Of a stretch of 16,728 nt of DNA, positions 6,856 to 15,864 are shown piece after piece. The DNA lies in contig CAZYIW010000028.1 of NCBI GenBank assembly GCA_964647705.1, forward strand, positions 1 to 16,728, in the 5' to 3' direction. A program made the position numbers and the translations under genes. Each line of letters begins with the position of its first letter. Position 1 is the first letter of the stretch. The notes under the pieces are model-generated. The model saw only the letters and a list, made by a program, of their open reading frames with translations, made no database searches and had not been told where the DNA came from. This DNA comes from CAZYIW01 sp964647705 (lineage in GTDB: Bacteria; Pseudomonadota; Gammaproteobacteria; PS1; Pseudothioglobaceae).

Positions 6856-8373
6856 ATGTGTGGTATCGTTGGCATATTATCCACCACAAAGAAAGATACG
6901 GCAGTCTACATCTATGATGCGCTAACCATATTGCAACATAGAGGTCAAGACGCTGCAGGTATCGTTACATCGCATAAGGGTCGTTTTTATATGCGCAAAT
7001 CAAATGGCCTGGTGCGTAATGCTTTTAGAACCAAACACATGACTAAGCTTTTAGGAGATATGGGCATTGGTCATGTTAGATACCCTACCGCAGGCTCTTC
7101 CTCTGGAGCGGAAGCCCAGCCTTTTTATGTCAATTCGCCTTATGGTATCGCTTTTGCGCACAATGGCAATCTGACAAACACTGAGCAATTAGCCAAAGAA
7201 CTCTATGAACAAGATCTACGCCATATTAACACCAACTCAGATTCTGAAATTTTGCTCAATATTTTTGCTTCTGAATTAGCCAAATTACAAAAACACCGTA
7301 TTAATGAACAGGATGTTTTTTCCTCAATTGCTAAATTACACCAAAGAGTACGGGGTGCCTATGCCGCCATTGGCATGATTCCTGGATATGGAATTTTTGG
7401 TTTTAGAGACCCTTTGGGTATACGCCCACTTATTCTAGGCAAGCGAACCACACAAGGCGGTACTAAGTATATGCTTGCTTCAGAAAGTGTGGCTTTAACT
7501 GCTCTGGGATACAAAGTAACACGTGATGTCAAACCAGGTGAAGCTATCGTGATTGATCGTAATGGTAACATCCACTCAAAGCAATGCGCTGAAAAACCAA
7601 GCTATTCACCTTGTATCTTTGAGTTTGTCTATTTTGCTCGCCCTGATTCGGTAATTGACAATATTTCAGTTTACAAATCCCGTTTAAGAATGGGGGAAAA
7701 GTTAGCCGAAAGAATCACACAAACTTGGAAAGATGAAACCATTGATGTGGTAATCCCTATTCCAGATTCATCTAGAGTTTCAGCACTTCAGTTGGCGCAA
7801 AACCTCAAAGTTAAATATTCCGAAGGTCTGATTAAAAACCGCTATATTGCGCGCACATTTATCATGCCTGGGCAAAAACAACGTAAAAAATCAGTTCGGC
7901 AAAAGCTCAGTGCCATTGAACTTGAGTTTAAAAATAAAAATGTTTTATTGGTTGATGACTCTATTGTCAGAGGCACAACCAGTAAACAAATTGTGCAAAT
8001 GGCACGTGATGCGGGCGCTAAGAAGGTCTTTTTTGCCTCGGCGTCTCCAGCGGTCCGTCATCCTAATGTTTATGGTATTGATATGGCCAGTGAAAAAGAA
8101 TTTATTGCCCATGGAAAATCCACACAAGATGTTTGTGCAGCGATTGGTGCCGATCGTCTAATTTATCAAAAACTTGATGATTTAATATGGAGTGTACAAC
8201 AGGGTAATCCTGATATTCATCAATTCGATTGTTCTTGTTTTGATGGAAATTATGTCACTAAAGATATTGATAAACTCTATCTTGAAAAAGTAGAGCGCCT
8301 CAGATCCGACTCTGCTAAGCAAAAAAACAACACCAACGAAAGTTCTGAACTCATCTGTAATGATGTAGAATAA
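6856..8373 (+). CDS. purF: Amidophosphoribosyltransferase
   Basis: First committed step of purine synthesis: transfers the amide nitrogen of glutamine to PRPP, giving phosphoribosylamine. It has 505 residues, as in E. coli. The N-terminal nucleophile Cys2 (MCGIVGI) is exposed once Met is removed, so there is no propeptide as seen in Bacillus-type enzymes. The glutaminase domain shows LQHRGQDAAGIV (26-37) and GHVRYPTAG (72-80). The phosphoribosyltransferase domain carries the PRPP loop VLLVDDSIVRGTTS at 363-376. The C-terminus has FDCSCFDGNYV, as in enteric enzymes without an iron-sulfur cluster. An AGAGAG stretch upstream can serve as ribosome binding site. It follows cvpA by 11 bases and precedes metZ by 34. 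Confidence 0.98.
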   Translation: MCGIVGILSTTKKDTAVYIYDALTILQHRGQDAAGIVTSHKGRFYMRKSNGLVRNAFRTKHMTKLLGDMGIGHVRYPTAGSSSGAEAQPFYVNSPYGIAFAHNGNLTNTEQLAKELYEQDLRHINTNSDSEILLNIFASELAKLQKHRINEQDVFSSIAKLHQRVRGAYAAIGMIPGYGIFGFRDPLGIRPLILGKRTTQGGTKYMLASESVALTALGYKVTRDVKPGEAIVIDRNGNIHSKQCAEKPSYSPCIFEFVYFARPDSVIDNISVYKSRLRMGEKLAERITQTWKDETIDVVIPIPDSSRVSALQLAQNLKVKYSEGLIKNRYIARTFIMPGQKQRKKSVRQKLSAIELEFKNKNVLLVDDSIVRGTTSKQIVQMARDAGAKKVFFASASPAVRHPNVYGIDMASEKEFIAHGKSTQDVCAAIGADRLIYQKLDDLIWSVQQGNPDIHQFDCSCFDGNYVTKDIDKLYLEKVERLRSDSAKQKNNTNESSELICNDVE

Positions 8374-8407
8374 GCCCTAATTTCGCTTAGCCATTATTTA
8401 TAGATAA

Positions 8408-9577
8408 ATGAAAGACATACAATTCGATACCAAAGCAATCCGTGAAGGTTATCGAACCACCAATGAACAAGAACACGCTGAGGCGATTTTTTTAACCTCC
8501 AGCTTTGTTTTTGATTCTGCTGAACAAGCCGAAAAACGCTTTTCCAAGGAAGAGCCAGGTAATATTTACGCCCGCTTTACCAACCCAACAGTCGATGCCT
8601 TTGAAAAAAGATTGGCTACGCTTGAAGACGCCGAGGCATGTTGTGCAACAGCATCAGGCATGGCGGCTATTTTTGCCACAATTGCATCACTTTTAAAAGC
8701 CGGCGATCATATTGTTGCTTCTCGCAATATGTTTGGTACTTCAATTGTCCTGTTAGATACTATTGTGAGTAAATTTAATATTGGGGTCAGCTATGTTGAT
8801 TTGGCAGATCTTGACGCTTGGGAAAATGCGATCAATAAAAACACCAAACTGTTTTTACTTGAAACCCCTTCTAACCCATTGGGTGATGTAGTAAATATTA
8901 AAAGCTTGTCCAAAATTGCACATAAAAAACAAATTTTATTAGCGGTTGACAATTGTCTTTTAACCCCAGCGTTACAAAAACCATTGAGCTTAGGTGCGGA
9001 TATAGTAATACACTCTGCAACCAAATATATAGATGGCCAGGGCCGATGTTTAGCAGGTGCAGTTGCGGCAAATACTGATATTATTGAACAGGTAAGTGGC
9101 TTTATTCGAACCACCGGTCCAAGCTTGAGTAGTTTTAACGCATGGATTGTATTAAAAGGGCTAGAGACACTGTCTCTTAGAATGAAAGCACATTGCCAAA
9201 ATGCACTGATACTTGCGCAGTGGTTAGAACAGCAAGATGTGGTAAAAAAAGTACATTATTTAGGGCTTGGGTCTCATCCACATCACCAATTAGCCAAATC
9301 TCAACAATTGGGATATGGTGGAATCGTCTCGTTTGAGGTTGATGGCGGTAAAGAGGCAGCATTTAGGGTTATCAACAACACTCAAATTATTTCAATAACT
9401 GCCAACCTAGGCGATGCAAAGACCACGATTACTCATCCAGCAACAACCACGCACGCAAGATTAACTGATGAACAACGACATCAATCTAACATAAATGATG
9501 GTTTGATAAGAATCTCTGTTGGGCTAGAAAATGTCGAAGATGTGATAAACGATATTAGCAATGGGCTTTTGGTATAA
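8408..9577 (+). CDS. metZ: O-succinylhomoserine sulfhydrylase
   Basis: PLP-dependent Cys/Met metabolism enzyme, 389 residues. The cofactor lysine is Lys206 in HSATKYIDGQGR, with Asp181 (AVDNCLLTP) for the pyridine nitrogen and Tyr54/Arg56 (YARFTNPT) contributed across the dimer. The DGQGR block after the lysine and the purF-metZ neighbourhood favour MetZ (direct sulfhydrylation of O-succinylhomoserine with sulfide to homocysteine) over cystathionine gamma-synthase; a homologue using O-acetylhomoserine is the main alternative. This route takes free sulfide, which suits a sulfur-oxidising host if that identity holds. No Shine-Dalgarno is visible before the ATG; the 34-base gap after purF is AT-rich. 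Its stop codon lies within the -10 box proposed for fabA. Confidence 0.9.
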   Translation: MKDIQFDTKAIREGYRTTNEQEHAEAIFLTSSFVFDSAEQAEKRFSKEEPGNIYARFTNPTVDAFEKRLATLEDAEACCATASGMAAIFATIASLLKAGDHIVASRNMFGTSIVLLDTIVSKFNIGVSYVDLADLDAWENAINKNTKLFLLETPSNPLGDVVNIKSLSKIAHKKQILLAVDNCLLTPALQKPLSLGADIVIHSATKYIDGQGRCLAGAVAANTDIIEQVSGFIRTTGPSLSSFNAWIVLKGLETLSLRMKAHCQNALILAQWLEQQDVVKKVHYLGLGSHPHHQLAKSQQLGYGGIVSFEVDGGKEAAFRVINNTQIISITANLGDAKTTITHPATTTHARLTDEQRHQSNINDGLIRISVGLENVEDVINDISNGLLV

Positions 9578-9578
9578 T
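9570..9578 (+). promoter_or_regulatory. Extended -10 promoter for fabA-fabB
   Basis: TGGTATAAT matches an extended -10 element (TGn followed by TATAAT) exactly. No good -35 is seen at the usual distance, which is tolerated for this promoter type. The expected start is near 9585, giving a leader of about 40 bases that contains the fabA ribosome binding site. The box covers the metZ stop codon. Seen in sequence; activity inferred. Confidence 0.5.
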
Positions 9579-9626
9579 TTTTCTCAATCATAATTAAAGT
9601 TTTTATAGGTTAAAGGTGACTTTTTA

Positions 9627-10136
9627 ATGCAAAATTCTTTTTCATACGAAGAGTTAATCAAATGCGGCAATGGCGAATTATTTGGTCCTGGCAATGCACA
9701 ACTGCCACAGCCACCTATGCTAATGTTTGATCGCATCACCCACATTTCTAAAGAAGGTGGGGAGTATGGCAAAGGGGAGATTATCGCCGAGTTAGACATT
9801 AAGCCAGATTTATGGTTTTTTGACTGTCACTTTAATAATGATCCTGTTATGCCTGGTTGCTTGGGCGTTGATGCAATGTGGCAATTGATTGGTTTTTATC
9901 TTGGCTGGTTAGGTGGTCCTGGGCGCGGAAGAGCATTGGGCTCTGGCAACATTAAATTCACGGGGCAAGTTTTGCCTAATGCCAAAAAAGTCACTTACAG
10001 AATTAGTTTATCACGTGTTATTGCACGTAAATTATTTATGGGGATTGGCGATGCCACTATGGAAGTAGATGGCAAAACTATCTACGAAGCCACTAACCTT
10101 AAAGTTGGATTGTTTACAGACACGAGTAGCTTCTAA
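9627..10136 (+). CDS. fabA: 3-hydroxydecanoyl-ACP dehydratase/isomerase
   Basis: Dehydrates 3-hydroxydecanoyl-ACP and isomerises trans-2 to cis-3-decenoyl-ACP, the oxygen-independent branch point to unsaturated fatty acids. It has 169 residues, hot-dog fold, cytosolic. Catalytic His68 is in FFDCHFNNDPVMPG and Asp82 in CLGVDAMWQL, equivalent to His70 and Asp84 of E. coli. Other typical blocks are LPQPPMLMFDRI (26-37) and GSGNIKFTGQV (105-115). An AAGGTGA ribosome binding site lies shortly before the ATG. Its stop codon overlaps the fabB start by one base (TAATG), so the pair is coupled, as expected because FabA and FabB work together. Confidence 0.98.
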   Translation: MQNSFSYEELIKCGNGELFGPGNAQLPQPPMLMFDRITHISKEGGEYGKGEIIAELDIKPDLWFFDCHFNNDPVMPGCLGVDAMWQLIGFYLGWLGGPGRGRALGSGNIKFTGQVLPNAKKVTYRISLSRVIARKLFMGIGDATMEVDGKTIYEATNLKVGLFTDTSSF

Positions 10137-11353
10137 TGCACAGAGTTGTTGTCACTGGAATGGGTATTGTTTCCTCACTTGGAGCAAACTGCAGTGAGGT
10201 GTTGGAGTCGCTAAAAACTGCAAAATCTGGCATTGAATTCGAACCAAGTTATGCCGAAATGGGCTTACGTTCTCGGGTTGCTGGCACTTTACCCGAGGTC
10301 GATTCTAGCGAAGTCATTGACAGAAAGATGAAACGCTTTATGGCTGATGCAGCTATCTATAATGCCATCGCCTTAGATGAAGCTATTAAGCAGTCTGGTC
10401 TAAATGAAGGGCAAATTTCCAATCCTCGCACTGGTTTAATTATGGGCTCTGGTGGTGCTTCCAATCAAAATGTCATTGAATCTGCTGATATTCTCAGAGA
10501 AAAAGGTATAAAACGCGTTGGACCTTATCGCGTTCCTCGTGCTATGGGCTCTACCACTTCTGCCTGCTTGTCGACGTTATTTAAAATCAAAGGTATTAAT
10601 TATTCGATCTCGTCTGCTTGTTCCACCAGTGCGCATTGTATTGGTAATGCCATGGAGCAAATTCAGATGGGTAAACAAGATGTGGTTTTTGCAGGTGGTG
10701 GTGAAGAACTAGACTGGTCAATGACCATGCTATTCGATGCCATGGGCGCGCTGTCCACTAAATATAACGAATCGCCTGATAAAGCCTCTCGTGCTTATGA
10801 TGCCAATAGAGATGGTTTTGTCATATCGGGTGGTGGCGGTGCCTTAGTGCTGGAATCTTTAGAACATGCTGAGCAACGTGGTGCCACAATTTTGGCAGAG
10901 CTGACTGGTTACGGCGCTACCTCTGATGGTTATGACATGGTTGCCCCCTCTGGAGAAGGTGCAAAACGTTGTATGGAATTAGCAATCTCTACAGTAGATG
11001 GGCCTATTGATTATATTAATGCGCACGGCACCTCAACGCCTGTTGGTGATGTCAAAGAATTAGAAGCGATTCGAGAAGTTTTTGGTGATGATGTGCCACA
11101 CATCGGTTCAACCAAATCATTATCAGGCCATGCCCTTGGCGCTGCCGGTGTTAATGAGGCTATTTACTCGTTATTAATGCTCTCAAACGATTTTATGGCT
11201 GAGTCGGTTAATATTGAAACATTAGACGACGCTGCAGAAGGCCTACCCATTGTCAACGCCACCACTATTCAGTCACTGAATACAGTGATGTCTAACAGTT
11301 TTGGTTTTGGTGGCACTAATGCCTGCTTAGTATTCGAAAAGTTTAAAAAATAA
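10136..11353 (+). CDS. fabB: 3-oxoacyl-ACP synthase I
   Basis: Condensing enzyme that elongates the cis-3-decenoyl-ACP made by FabA, as well as saturated chains. It has 405 residues with the thiolase fold and the full triad: Cys162 (SSACSTSAHC), His297 (NAHGTSTPVGD) and His332 (KSLSGHALGAAG), with Lys327 preceding the last. The FGFGGTN loop near the C-terminus is present. Pairing with fabA and the length favour FabB over FabF. Translation is coupled to fabA through TAATG. It ends 14 bases before the end of secF on the other strand. Confidence 0.97.
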   Translation: MHRVVVTGMGIVSSLGANCSEVLESLKTAKSGIEFEPSYAEMGLRSRVAGTLPEVDSSEVIDRKMKRFMADAAIYNAIALDEAIKQSGLNEGQISNPRTGLIMGSGGASNQNVIESADILREKGIKRVGPYRVPRAMGSTTSACLSTLFKIKGINYSISSACSTSAHCIGNAMEQIQMGKQDVVFAGGGEELDWSMTMLFDAMGALSTKYNESPDKASRAYDANRDGFVISGGGGALVLESLEHAEQRGATILAELTGYGATSDGYDMVAPSGEGAKRCMELAISTVDGPIDYINAHGTSTPVGDVKELEAIREVFGDDVPHIGSTKSLSGHALGAAGVNEAIYSLLMLSNDFMAESVNIETLDDAAEGLPIVNATTIQSLNTVMSNSFGFGGTNACLVFEKFKK

Positions 11354-11367
11354 ACTGCGCGTAGTTA

Positions 11368-12294
11368 TTAAGGCCGATTATCGACCTCTTTTGCTTCTTT
11401 CTCAGAAGGCAACATATCCTCTTTGGTAATACCCAGTGCCAAAATCATTGAACTGGCTACATAGATTGAAGAATAAGTACCTATCACAACACCAATAATA
11501 AGTGCTAAAGCAAAACCATGGATAATTTCCCCACCTAAGAAAAACAATGCCAGCAATACCAGCAAAGTGGTTAATGATGTCATGATGGTGCGCGAGAGCG
11601 TTTGATTGAGTGCGCCATTGGTTATTTGTGCTGGATCGGTATGACGAGTCGCCAAAAAATTCTCTCTAATGCGATCAAATACAACAATGGTATCGTTAAG
11701 TGAATAACCTATCACAGCAAGAATAGCTGCCAATATGGTCAAATCAAACTCAATTTGCAAAATCGAAAATACGCCCAAGGTAATAATTACATCGTGAATC
11801 AGTGCCGAGATTGAACCCAATGCAAAACGATACTCAAATCGCACTGCCACATAAATCAAAATTCCAATCAAAGCGTACAACATTGCCAAGCCACCATCGT
11901 TAGTGAGTTCTTCGCCAACTTTAGGGCCAACAAACTCTACACGACGGATATCTACGCCATCTCCAAGAAGCAGAATAATGCTAGAACTGAGTTTGGCACT
12001 GGAGATTTTTTGTGGCTTTAAACGAATCAGGATCTCTTTGGTTGAACCAAAATACTGAACATTTGCATCTCCAAACTCTGCCTCAAGTAGAGTGTTACGT
12101 ACTTCAGTTAGGTTAACCGGTTTTTCATAACCTGCTTCAATCAAGGTGCCACCGGTAAAATCTATACCAAACTTTAAACCTTGTGTGGCCAATGAAAATA
12201 GCGACACAACCATTAGCAAAGCAGACAAAGCCATAGCATACTTACGCTTGCCAACAAAATTAATGTTTGGAATGTTTAATGCTCTTAAACTCAT
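11368..12294 (-). CDS. secF: Protein translocase subunit SecF
   Basis: Inner-membrane RND-type subunit that, with SecD and YajC, uses the proton gradient to help SecYEG complete export. It has 308 residues. After the first membrane segment (about 20-37) comes the signature GIDFTGGT (43-50), then a periplasmic domain with VEFVGPKVGEEL, then five membrane segments. The block VIGYSLNDTIVVFDRIRENF includes the conserved polar residues of the fourth segment. The start overlaps the secD stop as ATGA, and AGGAG eight bases upstream supports it. Last gene of the serS-yajC-secD-secF run. Confidence 0.98.
   Translation of the reverse strand: MSLRALNIPNINFVGKRKYAMALSALLMVVSLFSLATQGLKFGIDFTGGTLIEAGYEKPVNLTEVRNTLLEAEFGDANVQYFGSTKEILIRLKPQKISSAKLSSSIILLLGDGVDIRRVEFVGPKVGEELTNDGGLAMLYALIGILIYVAVRFEYRFALGSISALIHDVIITLGVFSILQIEFDLTILAAILAVIGYSLNDTIVVFDRIRENFLATRHTDPAQITNGALNQTLSRTIMTSLTTLLVLLALFFLGGEIIHGFALALIIGVVIGTYSSIYVASSMILALGITKEDMLPSEKEAKEVDNRP
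11372..11396 (+). terminator. Weak hairpin with T-rich tail after fabB
   Basis: GGCCGA and TCGACC flank a TTA loop (11372-11386), giving five pairs and one C/A mismatch, followed by TCTTTTGCTT. It could help end the fabA-fabB transcript, but it lies in the last codons of secF, the stem is short and the tail is interrupted, so coding constraint alone could explain it. Confidence 0.25.
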
Positions 12295-14147
12295 ATTGCC
12301 AACTCCTGTATTTTCTTACCGCCGTAAATTTTATTGACAATAGCGCGTGAAACAATAATGGCTGTAAACATCGAAGTCAAAATACCAATCGAAAGAGTCA
12401 CTGCAAATCCTTTAATTGGGCCTGTTCCAAAACTAAATAAAACCAATGCTGCAATCAGTGTGGTGATGTTTGCATCGGCAATGGTCAGCAGTGCTTTTTC
12501 ATAACCACTGGAGATGGCTTTTTGTATACGCATGCCAGTATTTAATTCCTCTTTAATACGCTCAAAAATAAGCACATTAGCATCTACCGCCATACCCACA
12601 GTAAGCACGATACCGGCAATACCTGGCAAGGTTAAAGTGGCTTGTAGCAACGACAAAACAGCAACGATCATGACCAGATTAAGCGTCAAAGCTATGTTAG
12701 CAACCATGCCAAATACACGATAACGAACCAACATAAATATCAAAATTAAAACAAAACCGACAATCACGCTCATCAAGCCTTTTTCAATATTTTCTGCTCC
12801 AAGGCTTGGCCCCACAGTACGCTCTTCAATAATCTCAATTGGGGCAGAAAGCGAACCGGCTCTTAATAACAACGCTAAGTTGGTTGCCTCCCGAGTGCTG
12901 TCTAGGCCTGTAATTTGAAAACGAGAAGAGAAAACACCTTGAATGGTAGCTGCATTAATCACATCTTTGGTTGTGCTACGCTTTTTAAAAGTTTCTCCAT
13001 CTTGAGAAACAGTTTCCACCTTGTTTTCAATAAAAACAACGGCCATACGATGGTGCAAGTACTTTTTGGTTGTGTCAAGCATCGCGCGCCCGCCTGCACC
13101 GTCTAAAGTAATATTCACCAATGGTGTGTTATTTTCTTGGTCAAAACCAGAAGCAGCACCGGTGATATTTTCACCCGTTGCGATCACACGCGCTTTTAAT
13201 AGCAATGGCCTGCCGTCTTTAAAATAAAATAATTTTGAACCAATTGGAATCTTGCCAGATTGAATGGCCGTTTGTGGATCGTTTTTCTCATCCACAAGCC
13301 TAAACTCTAAGGTAGCCACTGCACCTAGAATCTCTTTAGCACGCGCGGTATCTTGCACGCCAGGTAGTTGCACAACAATTCGATCAATACCTTGCTGTTG
13401 GATAACCGGCTCCGCCACACCCAACTCATTCACACGGTTTCTTAGCGTGGTGATATTTTGTTGTAGGGCATTTTCTTTGGCTTGTTTTTGCGCATCTTCA
13501 CTTAAACCAACCGAGAGTGTCAACTCATCTTCATTAGGCATCTCAACAACACTCAAATCTGGTAGTTCGTTTCTAAGTAAACGCTTGACTTGATCTTTTC
13601 CCTGAGGCTCCTTTAAGCTAACAACAATATGCTCACCCTGTTTGTTAATTTTTTTGTAAAGTCTGTCTTTTCTAAGCGTCGTTCTGAGTTCGTTATAAGC
13701 CTTGTTTATTCGCGTGTCTATTACCGAATCCATGTCCACTTCAAGTAAAAAGTGTACCCCACCTCGCAGATCCAATCCCAGTGACATGGCTTTGCCACCT
13801 AAGTCAGATAACCAAAGTGGTATGGAAGGTGCTAAATTAAGCGCAACCACATAATTACGACCCAATTCTTGTTTGAACATATCTTTGGCTGATAATTGTG
13901 ACTCGCTGTCGTTAAAACGAACCAAAATACGTCGATTGACTAATCCGGTAGATTTAAAATCAATGTTATTTTTCTTTAGCGCAGACTCAACCTTTTGTAA
14001 ATCATCTTCAGAGACAAAGTTGGTCTGATCGGAACTGGAGATTTGCACTGCCAAATCCGAGCCAAAAACATTTGGCAACGCATAAAAAAGTGAAACAATT
14101 AGGACAAACGCAATGAGTGCGTTTTTCCAGCCGGGGTATTGATTCAT
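12291..14147 (-). CDS. secD: Protein translocase subunit SecD
   Basis: Partner of SecF in the SecDF-YajC complex. It has 618 residues, the usual size for gammaproteobacteria. The first membrane segment is at about 8-27, followed by the conserved LGLDLRGGVHF (123-133), a long periplasmic region with the block NRVNELGVAEPVIQQQG, and five C-terminal membrane segments (about 455-605). GMAVDANVLIFERIKEE carries the Asp needed for proton coupling. It starts four bases after the yajC stop without a clear Shine-Dalgarno, so it probably relies on coupling. Its stop overlaps the secF start. Confidence 0.98.
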   Translation of the reverse strand: MNQYPGWKNALIAFVLIVSLFYALPNVFGSDLAVQISSSDQTNFVSEDDLQKVESALKKNNIDFKSTGLVNRRILVRFNDSESQLSAKDMFKQELGRNYVVALNLAPSIPLWLSDLGGKAMSLGLDLRGGVHFLLEVDMDSVIDTRINKAYNELRTTLRKDRLYKKINKQGEHIVVSLKEPQGKDQVKRLLRNELPDLSVVEMPNEDELTLSVGLSEDAQKQAKENALQQNITTLRNRVNELGVAEPVIQQQGIDRIVVQLPGVQDTARAKEILGAVATLEFRLVDEKNDPQTAIQSGKIPIGSKLFYFKDGRPLLLKARVIATGENITGAASGFDQENNTPLVNITLDGAGGRAMLDTTKKYLHHRMAVVFIENKVETVSQDGETFKKRSTTKDVINAATIQGVFSSRFQITGLDSTREATNLALLLRAGSLSAPIEIIEERTVGPSLGAENIEKGLMSVIVGFVLILIFMLVRYRVFGMVANIALTLNLVMIVAVLSLLQATLTLPGIAGIVLTVGMAVDANVLIFERIKEELNTGMRIQKAISSGYEKALLTIADANITTLIAALVLFSFGTGPIKGFAVTLSIGILTSMFTAIIVSRAIVNKIYGGKKIQELAI

Positions 14148-14151
14148 AGGT

Positions 14152-14496
14152 TTATTGTTTTATATCAGCACTGCCTTTAGGCATTTTTTGGTTAATACCT
14201 TGCTTTTGCATCTTAACCACCACGCCTTTAGCAACTTCTATTGTGGCAAATGAATCGTCAACAGACTTCACCACACCAATCACACCCCCATTAGTGACCA
14301 CCTCGTCACCTTTTTTCAATGCTTCTAGTAGTTTCTTGTGTTCTTTAGCGCGCTTGGTTTGTGGTCGTATCAATAATAAATACATCAACACCACCATAAT
14401 CACCATAAATAACCAAGGTGGTAGTGCACCGCCGGAATCTGATGCAACGGAACCTTCGGCAAATGCCGGTGATATGATTAAATCTAATAAACTCAT
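14152..14496 (-). CDS. yajC: Preprotein translocase subunit YajC
   Basis: Small single-pass membrane protein of the SecDF-YajC complex, 114 residues. The membrane segment is at about 26-43 (PPWLFMVIMVVLMYLLLIRP), followed by the family signature RPQTKRAKEHKKLLEALKKG, then GDEVVTNGGVIG (63-74) in the cytosolic domain. AAGGAG stands about five bases before the ATG, a clear ribosome binding site inside the end of serS. The start overlaps the serS stop as ATGA. Confidence 0.96.
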   Translation of the reverse strand: MSLLDLIISPAFAEGSVASDSGGALPPWLFMVIMVVLMYLLLIRPQTKRAKEHKKLLEALKKGDEVVTNGGVIGVVKSVDDSFATIEVAKGVVVKMQKQGINQKMPKGSADIKQ

Positions 14497-15782
14497 CTGA
14501 TCTCCTTTTCGTTGTTCATATATTTTTGTAAAACTTTAGGTATTTTAATACTTCCCTCAGCTGTTTGATAGTTTTCCATCACTGCCACTAATGTTCTGCC
14601 AACAGCAAGGCCCGAGCCATTTAGAGTGTGTAATAATTCTGTTTTGTCAGTGCTTGGATTTTTCCACCTAAGCTGCATTCTCCTTGCTTGAAAATCTTCA
14701 AAACACGAACAACTAGATATCTCTCGATAAGTATTTTGCCCTGGTAGCCAAACTTCTAAATCATAAGTCTTGGCTGCAGAAAAACCCAAATCTCCTGTGC
14801 ATAAAATCACTTTTCTGTAAGGCAGTTCTAAGGCTTGTAGAATGCCTTCAGCATGAGCGGTTAGCTCTTCTAATATTTGGTATGAATCTTGCGCCTTTGC
14901 CACTTGCACTAATTCAACTTTTTCAAATTGGTGTTGGCGAATAAGCCCCCTAGTGTCTTTTCCATATGCGCCAGCCTCTGATCTAAAGCTTGGTGTATGT
15001 GCGACAAATTTTAAAGGCAAATCTTGTTCTTTTAAAATACAGTCACGCACAAGATTGGTCACAGGTACCTCGGCGGTTGGAATCAGATAAAGTGCTTTAG
15101 CCTCACCTTGTTCGCCATGCAGATGGGTTTTAAACAAATCTTGCTCAAATTTAGGCAATTGCCCAGTACCCAATAGCGAATCGCTATTGACCAAATAAGG
15201 CACATAAACCTCTGTGTAGCCATTTTGTGTTGTATGCTGTTCAAGCATAAACTGTGTCAGTGCTCGATGCAGTTGCGCAATCTTGCCTTTCATTACTGAG
15301 AATCTTGCACCTGAAATTTTCGCAGCAGTGGAAAACTCTAGCCCCAGTGTATCGCCCAAATCCACATGATCTTTAACCTCAAAATCAAACTCGGTTGGTT
15401 CGCCCCATCGACTGATCTCTACATTGTCTTCTTCCGACTCACCTTCTGGCACCGATTCATGCGCAATATTCGGCATAGAAAGCTCAATGGCTTGAATCTT
15501 TTGTTGAATTTGTTGTAATTCGGTTTTGGCTTCATCCAATGCCTCACCCAGATTCGCCACCTCAGCTAAAAGTGGGGCAATATCTTCACCGGCTGCTTTG
15601 GCTTTACCAATCGATTTAGACTGTGTGTTACGTAGGTTTTGTAGCTCTTGTGTTTTAACCTGATTTTTTTTGCGTAATTTTTCTAAATCCGATAATGCAT
15701 TGATATCAAAGGAAAAACCACGTTTTTTTAGCGCTTTAGCTACCGTCTCAAGGTCGTTTCGGAGTTGCTTTTTGCTTAGCAT
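14493..15782 (-). CDS. serS: Seryl-tRNA synthetase
   Basis: Class II synthetase charging tRNA-Ser (and tRNA-Sec if present) with serine; 429 residues, full length. The N-terminal half up to about 105 is the long antiparallel coiled coil that reaches the tRNA variable arm. The catalytic domain has the serine-binding TAEVP (236-240), motif 2 FRSEAGAYGKDTRGLIRQHQ (266-285) followed by FEKVE, and motif 3 NGSGLAVGRTLVAVMENYQ (388-406). In many gammaproteobacteria tgt, not serS, precedes yajC. No Shine-Dalgarno is seen; the reverse-strand sequence before the ATG is AT-rich with a TATACT one base upstream. It diverges from the rhodanese gene. Confidence 0.98.
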   Translation of the reverse strand: MLSKKQLRNDLETVAKALKKRGFSFDINALSDLEKLRKKNQVKTQELQNLRNTQSKSIGKAKAAGEDIAPLLAEVANLGEALDEAKTELQQIQQKIQAIELSMPNIAHESVPEGESEEDNVEISRWGEPTEFDFEVKDHVDLGDTLGLEFSTAAKISGARFSVMKGKIAQLHRALTQFMLEQHTTQNGYTEVYVPYLVNSDSLLGTGQLPKFEQDLFKTHLHGEQGEAKALYLIPTAEVPVTNLVRDCILKEQDLPLKFVAHTPSFRSEAGAYGKDTRGLIRQHQFEKVELVQVAKAQDSYQILEELTAHAEGILQALELPYRKVILCTGDLGFSAAKTYDLEVWLPGQNTYREISSCSCFEDFQARRMQLRWKNPSTDKTELLHTLNGSGLAVGRTLVAVMENYQTAEGSIKIPKVLQKYMNNEKEIR

Positions 15783-15793
15783 TAGTATATAAT
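15765..15793 (+). promoter_or_regulatory. Sigma70-type promoter for the rhodanese gene
   Basis: A TTGCTT box (15765-15770), a 17-base spacer and a perfect TATAAT (15788-15793) point forward to the rhodanese gene, with the start expected near 15800 and a leader of about 65 bases. The -35 and spacer lie inside the first codons of serS, so the two divergent transcripts share this space. Prediction from sequence only. Confidence 0.55.
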
Positions 15794-15864
15794 GTTTCCC
15801 TAATATAGATTGTGCTCCATTCTAGGATTGCACACAGACAAAAAATTACTCAGGAAATTATACT

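Noticed and set aside
8374..8407. Promoter in the purF-metZ gap
   Set aside because: The gap is AT-rich, but no box pair with acceptable spacing or consensus was found; read-through from purF is simpler.
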